Shown: one piece after another, positions 27,978 to 36,391 of the stretch | Layout of the letters: each line of letters opens with the position of its first letter | How positions within the stretch are numbered: the first letter of the stretch is position 1 | Source: Bacillus sp. NTK074B | GTDB taxonomy: Bacteria > Bacillota > Bacilli > Bacillales > Bacillaceae_B | Reading direction: 5' to 3' | DNA: 64,000 nt | NCBI RefSeq assembly: GCF_017303375.1 | Contig: NZ_JAFKOH010000010.1 | Location: forward strand, 62,001-126,000 | Notes under the pieces: generated by a model | What the model was told of the DNA's origin: nothing | Database searches by the model: none | What the model saw: the letters and a program-made list of their open reading frames with translations, nothing else | Made by a program: the position numbers and the translations under genes

Positions 27978-28586
27978 TTGTCGAAACAGCATTGGAAGAA
28001 AATCATGTTGGGAATTGGCATAAGCACATTATTATTGGGTGCTTGTGGGGCAGACGAAGAAAAGAAGGTAGAGAAAGATACGGCTAAGACAGAAGAAGTG
28101 AGCCCGCAAGAAGATCCTGCGACAGATGAAGCGGCATCCCTGAATCAGATGACCCAGGTCGTAGAGGACGCCAGCGCACTGGAGGAAGCAGAAGGGATTC
28201 CGGAAGAAGACAAGACGGCGATTAACGCAGCTTTTAATCAATATATCACGGCTTTTAACGAAGAAGATTTCGATTCATACATGAGTGTCATCTCGAAGAC
28301 ACCCGTGAATTTCAAGTACGAAGATGAAGAGCGCTATGTGAAACAGATCTTTGATTCTGTCGATTCGAAGCGTTCAGTGGATAATGTGAAGATCATCAAC
28401 TATGCAGCCGGTAAGAAAGCGGATGTGTACGCTGAGATCAAAGCAACGACGAAGGACCCGAACGGTGATAAGGAAGTGACCCGGTCTGGTAAGCAGGTCA
28501 CGGTCTTCCATAAGAAAGAGGATGGATGGAAAGTTGCGGCGATCTTCTTCCTGGCAAGTGAAGGGGAAGAAGGAGCAACGGAATAA
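27978..28586 (+). CDS. Putative lipoprotein with an NTF2/SnoaL-like domain
   Basis: 202 residues, starting at TTG after a GGGTGAAGAG region. The signal peptide ends in LLLGAC, a standard lipobox, so the mature protein would be anchored to the outer face of the membrane. An acidic linker (about 25-65) leads to a C-terminal domain with INAAFNQYITAFNEEDFDSYMSVI and a later GWKVAAIFFLAS strand, which resembles NTF2-like nuclear transport factor folds. Its function is unknown. It is on the plus strand between treA and treR, which are both on the minus strand. Confidence 0.8.
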   Translation: MSKQHWKKIMLGIGISTLLLGACGADEEKKVEKDTAKTEEVSPQEDPATDEAASLNQMTQVVEDASALEEAEGIPEEDKTAINAAFNQYITAFNEEDFDSYMSVISKTPVNFKYEDEERYVKQIFDSVDSKRSVDNVKIINYAAGKKADVYAEIKATTKDPNGDKEVTRSGKQVTVFHKKEDGWKVAAIFFLASEGEEGATE

Positions 28587-28587
28587 G

Positions 28588-28624
28588 AAGAAAAGGCTGC
28601 GTTGGTTGAGCAGCCTTTTCTTTA
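28588..28624. terminator. Bidirectional terminator between the lipoprotein and Spo0E-like genes
   Basis: GAAAAGGCTGC and GCAGCCTTTTC form an 11-bp perfect stem with a nine-base loop. A- and T-rich flanks on both sides make it usable in both directions. Confidence 0.85.
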
Positions 28625-28783
28625 TTTCAATCGTTGATAGCAGTTGAATAGTTCATCCAGTTCCTGACTGAGTTTCACGGTTTCGGGATGTGAGAAGCCA
28701 TGGTAGATGGCAAAGTATTTAAGTTCCAAGCGCTTTGTTTCGATTTCTTGTAATAAGGTTTGGACTTTAGGCGTGGCATTCAT
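28622..28783 (-). CDS. Spo0E-like aspartyl-phosphate phosphatase (53 residues)
   Basis: A short minus-strand gene with ATG at 28783 and AAAAGGAG eight bases upstream. The protein begins MNATPKVQTLLQEIETKRLE and contains the family motif SQELDELFNCYQR, with the conserved acidic SQELD core of Spo0E/YisI/YnzD proteins. Those proteins are small helical hairpins that dephosphorylate Spo0A-P and so delay sporulation. It is one of the shortest members of the family. Its target is inferred, not shown. It points to a sporulating bacillus. Confidence 0.88.
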   Translation of the reverse strand: MNATPKVQTLLQEIETKRLELKYFAIYHGFSHPETVKLSQELDELFNCYQRLK

Positions 28784-28961
28784 GGCAGGAACTCCTTTTA
28801 GCTTTATTATCCCATAATAGAGAATAAATGTTAACTATGTAAATGAACTAGTTTACTAATTTGTGTTTTTCTTGAAAAACTTTGTACGCACTACTGTTCA
28901 TGGAATTCTTTCAAAAAAGATTTGCAGCACACAATACCCATATATTTACTAATGTGATCCT

Positions 28962-29000
28962 AAAAAAATAACGTTCAGGGCTAAACCCCAAACGTTATTT
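28962..29000 (-). terminator. Terminator after treA (minus strand)
   Basis: AAATAACGTT and AACGTTATTT form a 10-bp stem with a 15-base loop, followed in minus orientation by a T7 run. It begins five bases after the treA stop. Confidence 0.88.
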
Positions 29001-29004
29001 TACC

Positions 29005-30696
29005 TTAATTCGTCAATCGGAACACAATAGACTCATATGGACGTAGCGTCACGTTCTCGTACACGTTTGCCGTATCTTCATAATTAGAGATCAGGATCTC
29101 GCTTGTCCAGCCATTCACGTCCACTTCAGCAGGCAACGTGAATTTCGTTTCCCTCTCATAGAAGTTATTCACCACAAGAAGTTTCTCGCCGTCGCCATTT
29201 CGTACATAAGCAAAAATATCAGGGTGATCTTCCAAGATCAGCTGATAGTCACCGTCTACGATGATATCATATTCCTTGCGCAGGCGGTTCAGCTTCTGAT
29301 AGTGATAGAAGACAGAGTTTTCGTCTTTTAGTGCTTGTTCTGCATTGATTTCCTTGTAGTTTTTCGCTACAGGGATCCAAGGTGTGCCGCTGGTGAATCC
29401 GGCATTCTTTTCGGAGTTCCACTGCACAGGTGTCCGTGAGTTGTCACGGGATTTATGGCGCAGGATCTCAAGGATTTCTTCCTCTGATTTCCCTTGCTCT
29501 TTTAAAATATTGAAGATGTTGATGGACTCGACGTCACGGTATTCATCGATGGTCGTGAATTTCGGGTTGGTCATTCCGAATTCTTCCCCCTGGTAAATAT
29601 AAGGGGTACCCTGCATCAGGTGAATCGTCGTGGCGATCATCTTCGCCGATTCGTTGCGATACTCTCCGTCATTACCGTAGCGGGACACGATCCGCGGCTG
29701 ATCATGGTTGCACCAGAAGAGGGCATTCCAACCGCCGCCTTTGTGCATTTCACGCTGCCAGGTAGAAAGGATGTCTTTCAGGGTCAGGAAGTCGAAGTCG
29801 GCGACTGACCATTTTTCCCCGTTCGGATAGTCTACTTTCAGATGGTGGAAATTGAACGTCATGCTGAGCTCATTGCGTGACGGGTTCGAATACTTGATAC
29901 AATGATCGATCGTCGTGGAAGACATTTCCCCGACGGTCATGATGTCATATTGTGAGAACACTTCTTTGTTCATTTCATGGATATATTCATGGACTTTGGG
30001 ACCGTCTGTGTAAAACTTTCGTCCGTCTCCCGGTGCGACGGAACCGTCGTCGTCAGGGAAGTCCTGATCTTTGGAGATGAGATTGATGACGTCGAGACGG
30101 AAACCGTCGACGCCTTTTTTGAGCCAGAAGTGCATCATGTCATAAAGCTTCTTTCTTACTTTATCGTTCTCCCAGTTAAGGTCTGCCTGGGTTACGTCAA
30201 AGAGGTGGAGGTAGTATTGCCCCGTTTCTTCATCATATTGCCAAGCGTTACCTCCGAACTTCGACTGCCAGTTCGTCGGCTCAGAGCCATCAGGCTTACC
30301 ATCCTTCCAGATATAAAAGTCGCGGTATTCATTATCCTTCGACTTCCGTGACTCGATGAACCACTGATTCTCCGTTGATGTATGATTGATCACGATGTCC
30401 ATAATGATCTTAATGCCGCGGGCGTGTGCCTGTTCCAACAGCTCATCAAAATCCTCCATCGTCCCGTACTCCTCGTGAATGTTAAAGTAATCACTAATAT
30501 CATACCCATTGTCATTCTGGGGAGACTTATATATAGGCGTGATCCACACCACATCAATCCCAAGCTCCTTCAAATAATCCAGCTTCTCCGTAATCCCCTT
30601 AATATCCCCAACGCCATTCCCCGACGTATCATAAAAACTCTTCGGATAAATCTGATACACAACCGCCTTCTTCCACCAAGGCTGCTTCATAAACAC
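29005..30696 (-). CDS. treA: Trehalose-6-phosphate hydrolase TreA (GH13)
   Basis: 563 residues starting at GTG with an AAGGA site; an alternative ATG lies six bases further in. It is a GH13 glucosidase that cleaves cytoplasmic trehalose-6-phosphate to glucose and glucose-6-phosphate. The PWWKKAVVYQIYPKSF start, DIVINHTS, GVDGFRLDVINLISKD (nucleophile Asp), VGEMSS (acid/base Glu) and NHDQPR (transition-state Asp) are all present and intact. Long stretches match B. subtilis TreA, including NWQSKFGGNAWQYDE and TPVQWN. It lies downstream of treP on the same strand, with about 330 bases of repeats and control elements between them. Confidence 0.95.
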   Translation of the reverse strand: MFMKQPWWKKAVVYQIYPKSFYDTSGNGVGDIKGITEKLDYLKELGIDVVWITPIYKSPQNDNGYDISDYFNIHEEYGTMEDFDELLEQAHARGIKIIMDIVINHTSTENQWFIESRKSKDNEYRDFYIWKDGKPDGSEPTNWQSKFGGNAWQYDEETGQYYLHLFDVTQADLNWENDKVRKKLYDMMHFWLKKGVDGFRLDVINLISKDQDFPDDDGSVAPGDGRKFYTDGPKVHEYIHEMNKEVFSQYDIMTVGEMSSTTIDHCIKYSNPSRNELSMTFNFHHLKVDYPNGEKWSVADFDFLTLKDILSTWQREMHKGGGWNALFWCNHDQPRIVSRYGNDGEYRNESAKMIATTIHLMQGTPYIYQGEEFGMTNPKFTTIDEYRDVESINIFNILKEQGKSEEEILEILRHKSRDNSRTPVQWNSEKNAGFTSGTPWIPVAKNYKEINAEQALKDENSVFYHYQKLNRLRKEYDIIVDGDYQLILEDHPDIFAYVRNGDGEKLLVVNNFYERETKFTLPAEVDVNGWTSEILISNYEDTANVYENVTLRPYESIVFRLTN

Positions 30697-30717
30697 GCAC
30701 CATCCTTTACTTTTATT

Positions 30718-30810
30718 GAGGGACGGACCTCGCTTTATCTGGTAATCCGCCGTTTCACTTATGAATAAACATTGATCTTATGCGATTTGTTCTCAGGAGG
30801 TCTGCCTTTT
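30718..30810. repeat. Palindromic interspersed repeat, degenerate copy
   Basis: GAGGGACGGACCT at 30718-30730 faces a degenerate inverse copy (GGAGGTCTGCC near 30797-30807). It looks like an eroded version of the element that directly follows. Confidence 0.5.
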
Positions 30811-30812
30811 AA

Positions 30813-30900
30813 GAGGGACGGACCTTCCACTTTTCTTCTGAAACCCTTATCTCATAGGGAAGGACGCTCCAAAATAAGCAGAATTGAAGGTCCGTCCCTC
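30813..30900. repeat. Palindromic interspersed repeat with 15-bp terminal inverted repeats
   Basis: GAGGGACGGACCTTC at 30813-30827 and GAAGGTCCGTCCCTC at 30886-30900 are perfect inverse copies that bound an 88-bp element. No open frame lies inside. The core recurs at 23717-23748. This could be a MITE-like element or a REP/BIME-type unit. Confidence 0.75.
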
Positions 30901-30907
30901 ATAATAG

Positions 30908-30975
30908 AAAAAGGGGACAAACATCCCCGTCACTGTCCTTTACAGGTATGTGCTAAGAATTCATTTGTCCCCCTT
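30908..30975 (-). terminator. Terminator/palindromic repeat after treP (minus strand)
   Basis: AAGGGGACAAA at 30911-30921 and TTTGTCCCCCTT at 30964-30975 form a long stem with inner CCTTTACAGG structure. In minus orientation a TTTTTCT tract follows. It would end treP transcripts before treA unless it is read through. Confidence 0.65.
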
Positions 30976-30976
30976 A

Positions 30977-31005
30977 GTTTAACTTGTATATACAAGTTGG
31001 TGCAA
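30977..31005 (-). promoter_or_regulatory. TreR operator and weak promoter between treP and treA
   Basis: AACTTGTATATACAAGTT at 30981-30998 is a perfect 18-bp palindrome with the TTGTATATACAA core also found upstream of treP. In minus orientation it fills the spacer between TTGCAC (31005-31000) and TTAAAC (30982-30977), 17 bases apart. That copies the layout of the treP promoter, although the -10 is weak. Confidence 0.6.
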
Positions 31006-31024
31006 CTCTTTTTCTCTCTATTGT

Positions 31025-32440
31025 TTAGGCTACTTCGTTTTTGCTGAATTTAGACCAGATCATGGTCAGGACGAATGGTACGACGATGGCGATCACCATA
31101 CCGATGGCAAATGGGAGCCAGTATTCCGATTTGATGGACAGGATACCAGGCAGTCCACCTACCCCGATGGAGAATGCTTTGGTGCCGGTCATCGCCAGCA
31201 GAACACCGCCCATGGCAGAACCGATCAGTGCTGAGATGAACGGATATTTATATCGCAGGTTCACCCCGAACATGGCAGGTTCGGTAATTCCAAGATAAGC
31301 GGAGAGGGCAGAGGTTCCTGCCAGACCGCGCAGTTTTTCATTTTCTTTCTTCGCTACAAACATCATGGCAAGTGCCGCAGAACCTTGTGCGATATTGGAC
31401 AGTGCCAGGATCGGCCACAGGAATGTGCCTCCTGCGTTTGCCACTAGCTGTAAATCCACTGCAAGGAACGTATGGTGCATACCTGTGATAACCATGACGG
31501 CATATAGTCCGCCATATAGGAGACCGCCGAGCCATGAGAAGTGATCGAATACCCAGATGACGCCGTCAGTGAGCATGTTTCCGATGAAGAATGTCACAGG
31601 CCCGATCAGGATGAATGCCGCGAAACCGGTGATCAACAATGCCACAGGTGCAACAACGAGCAGTTTGATCGAGTCGTGAACCCGTTTATCCAGGAACGTT
31701 TCAATTTTTGCTAATAATAAGGATGCAAATAAGATCGGTAGTACTTGTCCCTGGTACCCGATTTTGTCGACTTCAAGACCAAATAGGTTCCAAGTCGGAA
31801 TCTTTTCAGCAGATCCATAGGACCATGCGTTCAGAAGATCTGGATGCACAAGCATCAAACCGAGCACGATACCAAGCAGCGGACTTCCGCCGAACCGCTT
31901 GACTGCAGACCAACCGATGAGCCCCGGCAGGAACACGAAGGCGGTATTCGCAATCAGGTTAATGATGTTCGTCAGGTCTGCCCACTGTGGATAGACATCA
32001 ATGACCGACTTTTTGTTAAAGAAGATATCCGGACCCGTCAGGATATTGTTCAGACCCATCAGCAACCCGGCCGTTACGATGGCCGGCAGGATCGGAATGA
32101 AGATATCCGCCAGTACCTTGATGGCACGCTGGAGGGGATTCAGGTTCTGAGTCGCGGCATTTTTCACATCCTGCTTCGATGCCTGCTCGATCCCCGTTTC
32201 CTCTGCCAGGATCTGATACGCTTTATTCACAAGACCTTGTCCAATGACAACCTGGAACTGACCGTTTGAGGAGAAGGACCCCTTCACCAGATCAATTGCC
32301 TCTAATCGCTCTTTATCAACCTTTTTCTCGTCGTTTAGCACCAGCCGGAGACGAGTCACACAGTGCGTGGCCGTATGGATATTATCCTTGCCGCCAATCG
32401 CTTCAATGATTTCGAGAACGTCTTCACGTTTCACGCTCAT
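31025..32440 (-). CDS. treP: PTS trehalose-specific EIIBC component TreP
   Basis: 471 residues from the ATG at 32440, which follows a GGGAGGG ribosome site and gives MSVKREDVLEIIEAIGG. The frame is open for 37 more codons upstream, but that extension lacks family similarity and overlaps the CRE region. The N-terminal EIIB domain carries the phosphorylated cysteine in THCVTRLRL. The EIIC part has about ten membrane segments, with NPLQRAIKVLADIFIPILPA and the SAYLGITEPAMFGVNLRY substrate loop. It imports and phosphorylates trehalose for TreA. There is no EIIA domain, as is normal for TreP. Confidence 0.94.
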   Translation of the reverse strand: MSVKREDVLEIIEAIGGKDNIHTATHCVTRLRLVLNDEKKVDKERLEAIDLVKGSFSSNGQFQVVIGQGLVNKAYQILAEETGIEQASKQDVKNAATQNLNPLQRAIKVLADIFIPILPAIVTAGLLMGLNNILTGPDIFFNKKSVIDVYPQWADLTNIINLIANTAFVFLPGLIGWSAVKRFGGSPLLGIVLGLMLVHPDLLNAWSYGSAEKIPTWNLFGLEVDKIGYQGQVLPILFASLLLAKIETFLDKRVHDSIKLLVVAPVALLITGFAAFILIGPVTFFIGNMLTDGVIWVFDHFSWLGGLLYGGLYAVMVITGMHHTFLAVDLQLVANAGGTFLWPILALSNIAQGSAALAMMFVAKKENEKLRGLAGTSALSAYLGITEPAMFGVNLRYKYPFISALIGSAMGGVLLAMTGTKAFSIGVGGLPGILSIKSEYWLPFAIGMVIAIVVPFVLTMIWSKFSKNEVA

Positions 32441-32532
32441 GAAATTCCCTCCCTTGGAATGGTGAAAGCTGCCGGGCACCCGGATTGTACCCGCTTTCAT
32501 TTCTATTAATGGAATTCCCCTAAATAGTATGT

Positions 32533-32546
32533 GGAAAACGCTTCGT
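32533..32546. promoter_or_regulatory. Catabolite-responsive element (CRE), weaker site
   Basis: GGAAAACGCTTCGT matches 12 of 14 positions of the CcpA consensus TGWAARCGYTWNCW. It lies in the treP leader between the predicted transcript start and the gene. Confidence 0.55.
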
Positions 32547-32558
32547 TTCATGCTTTTG

Positions 32559-32572
32559 TCAAAACGCTTTCA
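32559..32572. promoter_or_regulatory. Catabolite-responsive element (CRE), stronger site
   Basis: TCAAAACGCTTTCA matches 13 of 14 positions of the CcpA consensus. Its position downstream of the treP promoter fits a CcpA roadblock that shuts treP off during growth on glucose. Confidence 0.75.
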
Positions 32573-32586
32573 TTTACCCGGGGATG

Positions 32587-32638
32587 TTGTATATACAAGA
32601 TATACTCTTATTGTATTCATGTATATACAAGTTGTCAA
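32587..32638 (-). promoter_or_regulatory. treP promoter with two TreR operators
   Basis: In minus orientation TTGACA (32638-32633) and TACAAT (32615-32610) are 17 bases apart. One operator, ATGTATATACAA at 32619-32630, lies in the spacer. A second, TTGTATATACAA at 32587-32598, lies just downstream of the predicted start. This allows two repressors to cover the promoter. Confidence 0.8.
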
Positions 32639-32935
32639 CAGAAAAGTGTAGCCGTTTTCATTTTGCTGATAAGGAACTTTTTGAAGTGGGACCATTAACA
32701 TCCAAACCGGAGGAGTTTAGGGCATGAATAGGGGTCCATACACCAACCAGTTAATGACATACCCACCTTATATTTTAAATTGGTAATAAGTCCATAAAGT
32801 ACCAAGTACTATTATACTGGGGTTTCTTCCTGATTTTTCATCATATAAGAATATTAGCCTATTAAAATATCTGACTCTTTCATAGATAATGGACAAGCAC
32901 TAAAATTCGACACTATTTAAGAAGGAGAAATTTTT

Positions 32936-33853
32936 TTGAAGAAATCAATTATTGCCTTTACTGCTGCTGCACTAGTCTCGACAATGGCTGCCAATTCAAC
33001 GGAAGCGGCTTCTTACCGCGTACAATCAGGTGACTCCCTTTCCGTGATTGCTTATAAATATGATACAACCGTTTCAAACCTGAAAAACTGGAATAACTTG
33101 AGCTCCGACATGATCTATGTCAATCAAGTGCTTGAAGTATCAGCGCCGAGCAGTTCATCCACGAAAACCTATACCGTTCGATCAGGTGATTACCTGTCAA
33201 AAATCGGAGCGAAATTCGATGTATATGTTTCTGAACTGAAATCTTGGAATAATTTAAAGAGTGACATGATCTATCCTGGTCAAACGTTGATCGTCTCTTC
33301 AGGCGGAACGACCACCCCGCCGCCAACAACGGGATCGAGTACATATACGGTCCAATCCGGTGATACCCTTTCACATATCGCCTATCGCTATGATGTAAGC
33401 GTGTCCGACATCATGTCTTGGAACAACCTGAGCTCAAGCACCATCTATGTCGGTCAAAAGCTATCCGTTAAAGGAACGTCCGACGGATATGAGGCACCTT
33501 CTTCAAACGTCGTCGATATTGCGAAGAAATACGTAGGAACCCCGTACGCATGGGGAGGCACATCACCATCCGGGTTCGACTGCAGCGGATTTATCTACTA
33601 CGTCTTCAACCAGGCGGGACAATCGATTGCACGCACGAATACAGAAGGTTACTACAGCAAATCATCCTTTGTCTCCAGCCCGAAACCAGGCGACCTCGTA
33701 TTCTTCGAGAATACGTATAAAGCAGGCATCAGTCACATGGGTATCTATGTTGGAAACGGCGATTTCATCCACGCGTCCGACAGTGGGGTAGTCATTTCGA
33801 AGTTGAGCAATTCGTATTGGAACCCTAAGTTTGTCGGGTATAAGAGATTTTAA
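32936..33853 (+). CDS. Secreted cell-wall D,L-endopeptidase with three LysM domains and NlpC/P60 domain
   Basis: 305 residues, starting at TTG with AAGGAG seven to ten bases upstream. The signal peptide ends near STEAAS. Three LysM domains follow (YRVQSGDSLSVIAYKY, YTVRSGDYLSKIGAKF, YTVQSGDTLSHIAYRY, each ending in a W-N-L-x-S-x-x-I-Y pattern) separated by Ser/Thr linkers. The C-terminal NlpC/P60 domain has the catalytic Cys in FDCSGFIYYVF and His in ISHMGIYVG. It is LytE/CwlS-like and should cleave the stem peptide between D-Glu and meso-DAP. The 490-base region upstream contains the treP promoter and no other gene. Confidence 0.93.
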   Translation: MKKSIIAFTAAALVSTMAANSTEAASYRVQSGDSLSVIAYKYDTTVSNLKNWNNLSSDMIYVNQVLEVSAPSSSSTKTYTVRSGDYLSKIGAKFDVYVSELKSWNNLKSDMIYPGQTLIVSSGGTTTPPPTTGSSTYTVQSGDTLSHIAYRYDVSVSDIMSWNNLSSSTIYVGQKLSVKGTSDGYEAPSSNVVDIAKKYVGTPYAWGGTSPSGFDCSGFIYYVFNQAGQSIARTNTEGYYSKSSFVSSPKPGDLVFFENTYKAGISHMGIYVGNGDFIHASDSGVVISKLSNSYWNPKFVGYKRF

Positions 33854-33864
33854 GTTTTGATTGG

Positions 33865-33894
33865 AGCGTCCTGCCTTTGAGGTGGGACGTTTTT
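33865..33894 (+). terminator. Rho-independent terminator after the LysM endopeptidase
   Basis: CGTCC and GGGACG form the outer stem with further pairs inside, and TTTTT follows. Confidence 0.7.
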
Positions 33895-33924
33895 AAATTC
33901 TATGACGCATAGAAAATTCGACAC

Positions 33925-34090
33925 GTCGGCACGATTATCGTGAATCCCGCATGATAATTTCAGATCCGGGCATGAAAAATCGTAAATCCGCACGATAATT
34001 TCATATTTCGCTTGATTCCCCTCAAAACCCGCATGATTATCCCCGCGACGGAGATTCCGCGCTAATCCCATCCCCGAAAAACGGCGTGAT
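33925..34090 (-). repeat. Degenerate tandem repeat of about 20-nt period, locus 2
   Basis: About seven units centred on (C)CCGCA(T/C)GAT(A)AT recur at 20- to 22-base spacing (GCAYGA cores near 33929, 33949, 33971, 33991 and 34031). They are the reverse complement of the TCATGCGGGA units at 26958-27078. The intergenic region from 33895 to 34200 holds only this array and a ribosome site. Confidence 0.75.
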
Positions 34091-34222
34091 ACCCCCATCC
34101 AGGCCCCCTATCTACTAACCAAAACCGACAATCCAATAAATTCTTCCTTCAAAAAGCAGGATTTCCTCAATAAATGTAGAATAATTCACAGATCAATTCC
34201 TAAAGGAGTGAAATAACCCTCA

Positions 34223-35185
34223 ATGATTGCCAAAAGTCGAACCGTTCCTGTCAAACTGAGTCAAACAGAAGCTTTGCTTGGCAGACTAAAGCCTCCCAGT
34301 CACCCGAAAAGACCGCTTATAGAGAAGGATCTGAAAAAACGGAAAGCAGGATATCACGGCGAGAAGTCAGTGGATTATCATATGAGCTTTCTCACTGACA
34401 AGAAGTATATGATCCTCAATGATCTCAGGCTCCCCCTTGCTCCTGACTATTTCCAGATCGACAGCCTTCTCATCACGTCCTGCTACTCCCTTCCGATCGA
34501 AATCAAAAATATAGCCGGAACCCTCACCATCGACCCGGAATTCAATCAGCTTATTCAAAGCTACAATGGTGTCGAAACGGGCTATCCTGACCCGGTCGTC
34601 CAGGCCAACCGTCAAAAACTATTTCTCCAAAAGTGGTTCTTCAATCAAAAACTCCCTTGTCCGCCGATCGAATTCCTCGTTGCTTTCAGTAATCCTGCCA
34701 CCATCCTGAAGATGGCTCCCGGCCACAGGCGTCTGCCTCCATACGACAAAATGATCCACGCCCAAAATATCGTAAGCGAAATCAGTAAATTGAACACCCA
34801 ATACACACGTGAAGTCATCGACCTCAAAAAGGTGAAGAGGCTCCTTTTGCATCAGCAAAAATCATCTTACTCGCCGATCCTTCCCATATATCAACTGACG
34901 GAAGTGGATCTCATTAAAGGAGTCCAATGTGAAAGGTGCTCCCATATCATGATCAGAAAGCATGGAACTTGGCTCTGTCAGGGCTGCAGTCACACTTCTA
35001 GGAACGCTCATCTGATGGCCATCGAAGATTACTTCCTCCTTATCAAACCCTCCATCACCAACAAAGAACTAAGGAATTTCCTGCAATTCTCTTCCCGAAA
35101 AACAGCGGCAGAGATCCTGAAATCACTCAACCTAAAGAAGACCGGTTCCACCAAAGGCACCGTCTACATCAAACACTTCCCATAA
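34223..35185 (+). CDS. NERD-domain (nuclease-related) protein with a zinc ribbon
   Basis: 320 residues. The NERD domain lies at about residues 45-160, with YHGEKSVDYHMSFL, LNDLRLP, FQIDSLLI and LPIEIKNIAGTL, so the D..ExK-like residues of a PD-(D/E)XK-type fold are present. A C-terminal CERCSHIMIRKHGTWLCQGC motif is a four-cysteine zinc ribbon. NERD proteins are suspected nucleases or DNA-processing proteins, but no confirmed role is known. The ribosome site (AAAGGAG) is 14 bases before the ATG, which is long. The gene converges on the MFS gene. Confidence 0.82.
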   Translation: MIAKSRTVPVKLSQTEALLGRLKPPSHPKRPLIEKDLKKRKAGYHGEKSVDYHMSFLTDKKYMILNDLRLPLAPDYFQIDSLLITSCYSLPIEIKNIAGTLTIDPEFNQLIQSYNGVETGYPDPVVQANRQKLFLQKWFFNQKLPCPPIEFLVAFSNPATILKMAPGHRRLPPYDKMIHAQNIVSEISKLNTQYTREVIDLKKVKRLLLHQQKSSYSPILPIYQLTEVDLIKGVQCERCSHIMIRKHGTWLCQGCSHTSRNAHLMAIEDYFLLIKPSITNKELRNFLQFSSRKTAAEILKSLNLKKTGSTKGTVYIKHFP

Positions 35186-35216
35186 AAAAACCGCCCGGGA
35201 CAACACCCCCGAACGG
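35184..35216 (-). terminator. Terminator after the MFS gene (minus strand)
   Basis: In minus orientation CCGTTCGGG and CCCGGGCGG form a 9-bp GC-rich stem (two G-T pairs) followed by T7. Its tail overlaps the NERD gene stop. Confidence 0.8.
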
Positions 35217-35224
35217 CAACCAGC

Positions 35225-36391
35225 TTATTTATAACTAAACACACCACTTGCTTCACGATCATACTTCCAATACATCCACCCGCCAAGCACGACACACGGA
35301 GCGACCACAACCGCCATTCCCAAAAACGCCGTACCCGGTGACATATCATACAGAAACCCACCGACAAAAGTCAGAACCGCCGTACTCAATCCCATACCAA
35401 GGGATGTATACACTCCCTGGGCAGCAGGAATATCCTTACTCTCCAATTCTTCATAAATTAACCTCATAAATGCATAATGGGTCAATCCGAAGGTTAGTGA
35501 GTGGAAAAGTTGGGTAAAGATGAAGACAGGGGTGCTGGGGAATAGGAACAACAATGTCCAACGCGTCACAGCAGCCCCTGCTGCTATCACGAACATGACA
35601 GAGATGCTTTTCCCTTTTAACAACCGGTCTGAAAAAGCAAAGAACACAATTTCAGACAACACGGCAATATTTAGGATTACACCGATATAAACGGCGCTCA
35701 CGTCTAGTTCTTTCAAATAAAGCACGCCATAATTATAATAAGAAGCATGTGCTCCCTGAATCAGGACCACAATCACCATCGCCCATGCGAACTTACGGGA
35801 TTTCAACAATCCTCGATAAGAAAGCTTCTCCTGTCCCCGGGTCCCACTCATGGACTGTGGAAGCTTCAGAAGGGAAGAAAGCAGGATCACGACAATGCCG
35901 CCGAACAGCAGATAAATCACAGCCCCTTCTGTATAAATCGAAGTTAAAAATCCGACCGCAAGCAGTGCCGTCGTATACCCGATCGATCCCCATGAACGGC
36001 TCCGGCCGTAATCAATCCCGTCTTCCTTCATCATCATAGCCGCCATGCTTTCCACCATTGGAAGCAGCATCGGATACACCAGGCTGAATAACACCATACA
36101 AGCAATGACCATCCCAAAAGAATCCATAGGCAGGAACATCAGCAGTGCTCCACCAGAAATGAGCACAAGCCATCTGGATAACCTGCCCAGCGAAACCGTC
36201 TGGCTCAACTTCGGAAAAACGAAAAAGCTCGAAAACGAACGGGCAATCATACCTACCGCAATGACCGTACTCGCAGCTGAAATGGAGAAGTCCTTACTTT
36301 CCACAAGCCACGCTGTCCAGTAGGGAATGAAGATTCCCCAAGTGAAAAATATCGCAAAGAACTGAAGTGACAACCACGACTGATTCTTCAA
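35225..36391 (-). CDS. MFS transporter (MFS_1-like, YitZ/HcaT type)
   Basis: About 388 residues with twelve hydrophobic segments. The start MKNQSWLSLQFFAIFFTWGIFIPYWTAWL (from TTG 36391) is typical of this MFS branch, and an in-frame TTG at 36439 would add 16 residues. An AAGGGAG site lies upstream of both options inside the longer form. Family members are related to phenylpropionate/nucleoside permeases, but substrates are mostly unknown. The GSRGQEKLSYRG loop in the middle separates two six-helix halves. No linked enzyme suggests a substrate. Confidence 0.82.
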   Translation of the reverse strand: MKNQSWLSLQFFAIFFTWGIFIPYWTAWLVESKDFSISAASTVIAVGMIARSFSSFFVFPKLSQTVSLGRLSRWLVLISGGALLMFLPMDSFGMVIACMVLFSLVYPMLLPMVESMAAMMMKEDGIDYGRSRSWGSIGYTTALLAVGFLTSIYTEGAVIYLLFGGIVVILLSSLLKLPQSMSGTRGQEKLSYRGLLKSRKFAWAMVIVVLIQGAHASYYNYGVLYLKELDVSAVYIGVILNIAVLSEIVFFAFSDRLLKGKSISVMFVIAAGAAVTRWTLLFLFPSTPVFIFTQLFHSLTFGLTHYAFMRLIYEELESKDIPAAQGVYTSLGMGLSTAVLTFVGGFLYDMSPGTAFLGMAVVVAPCVVLGGWMYWKYDREASGVFSYK

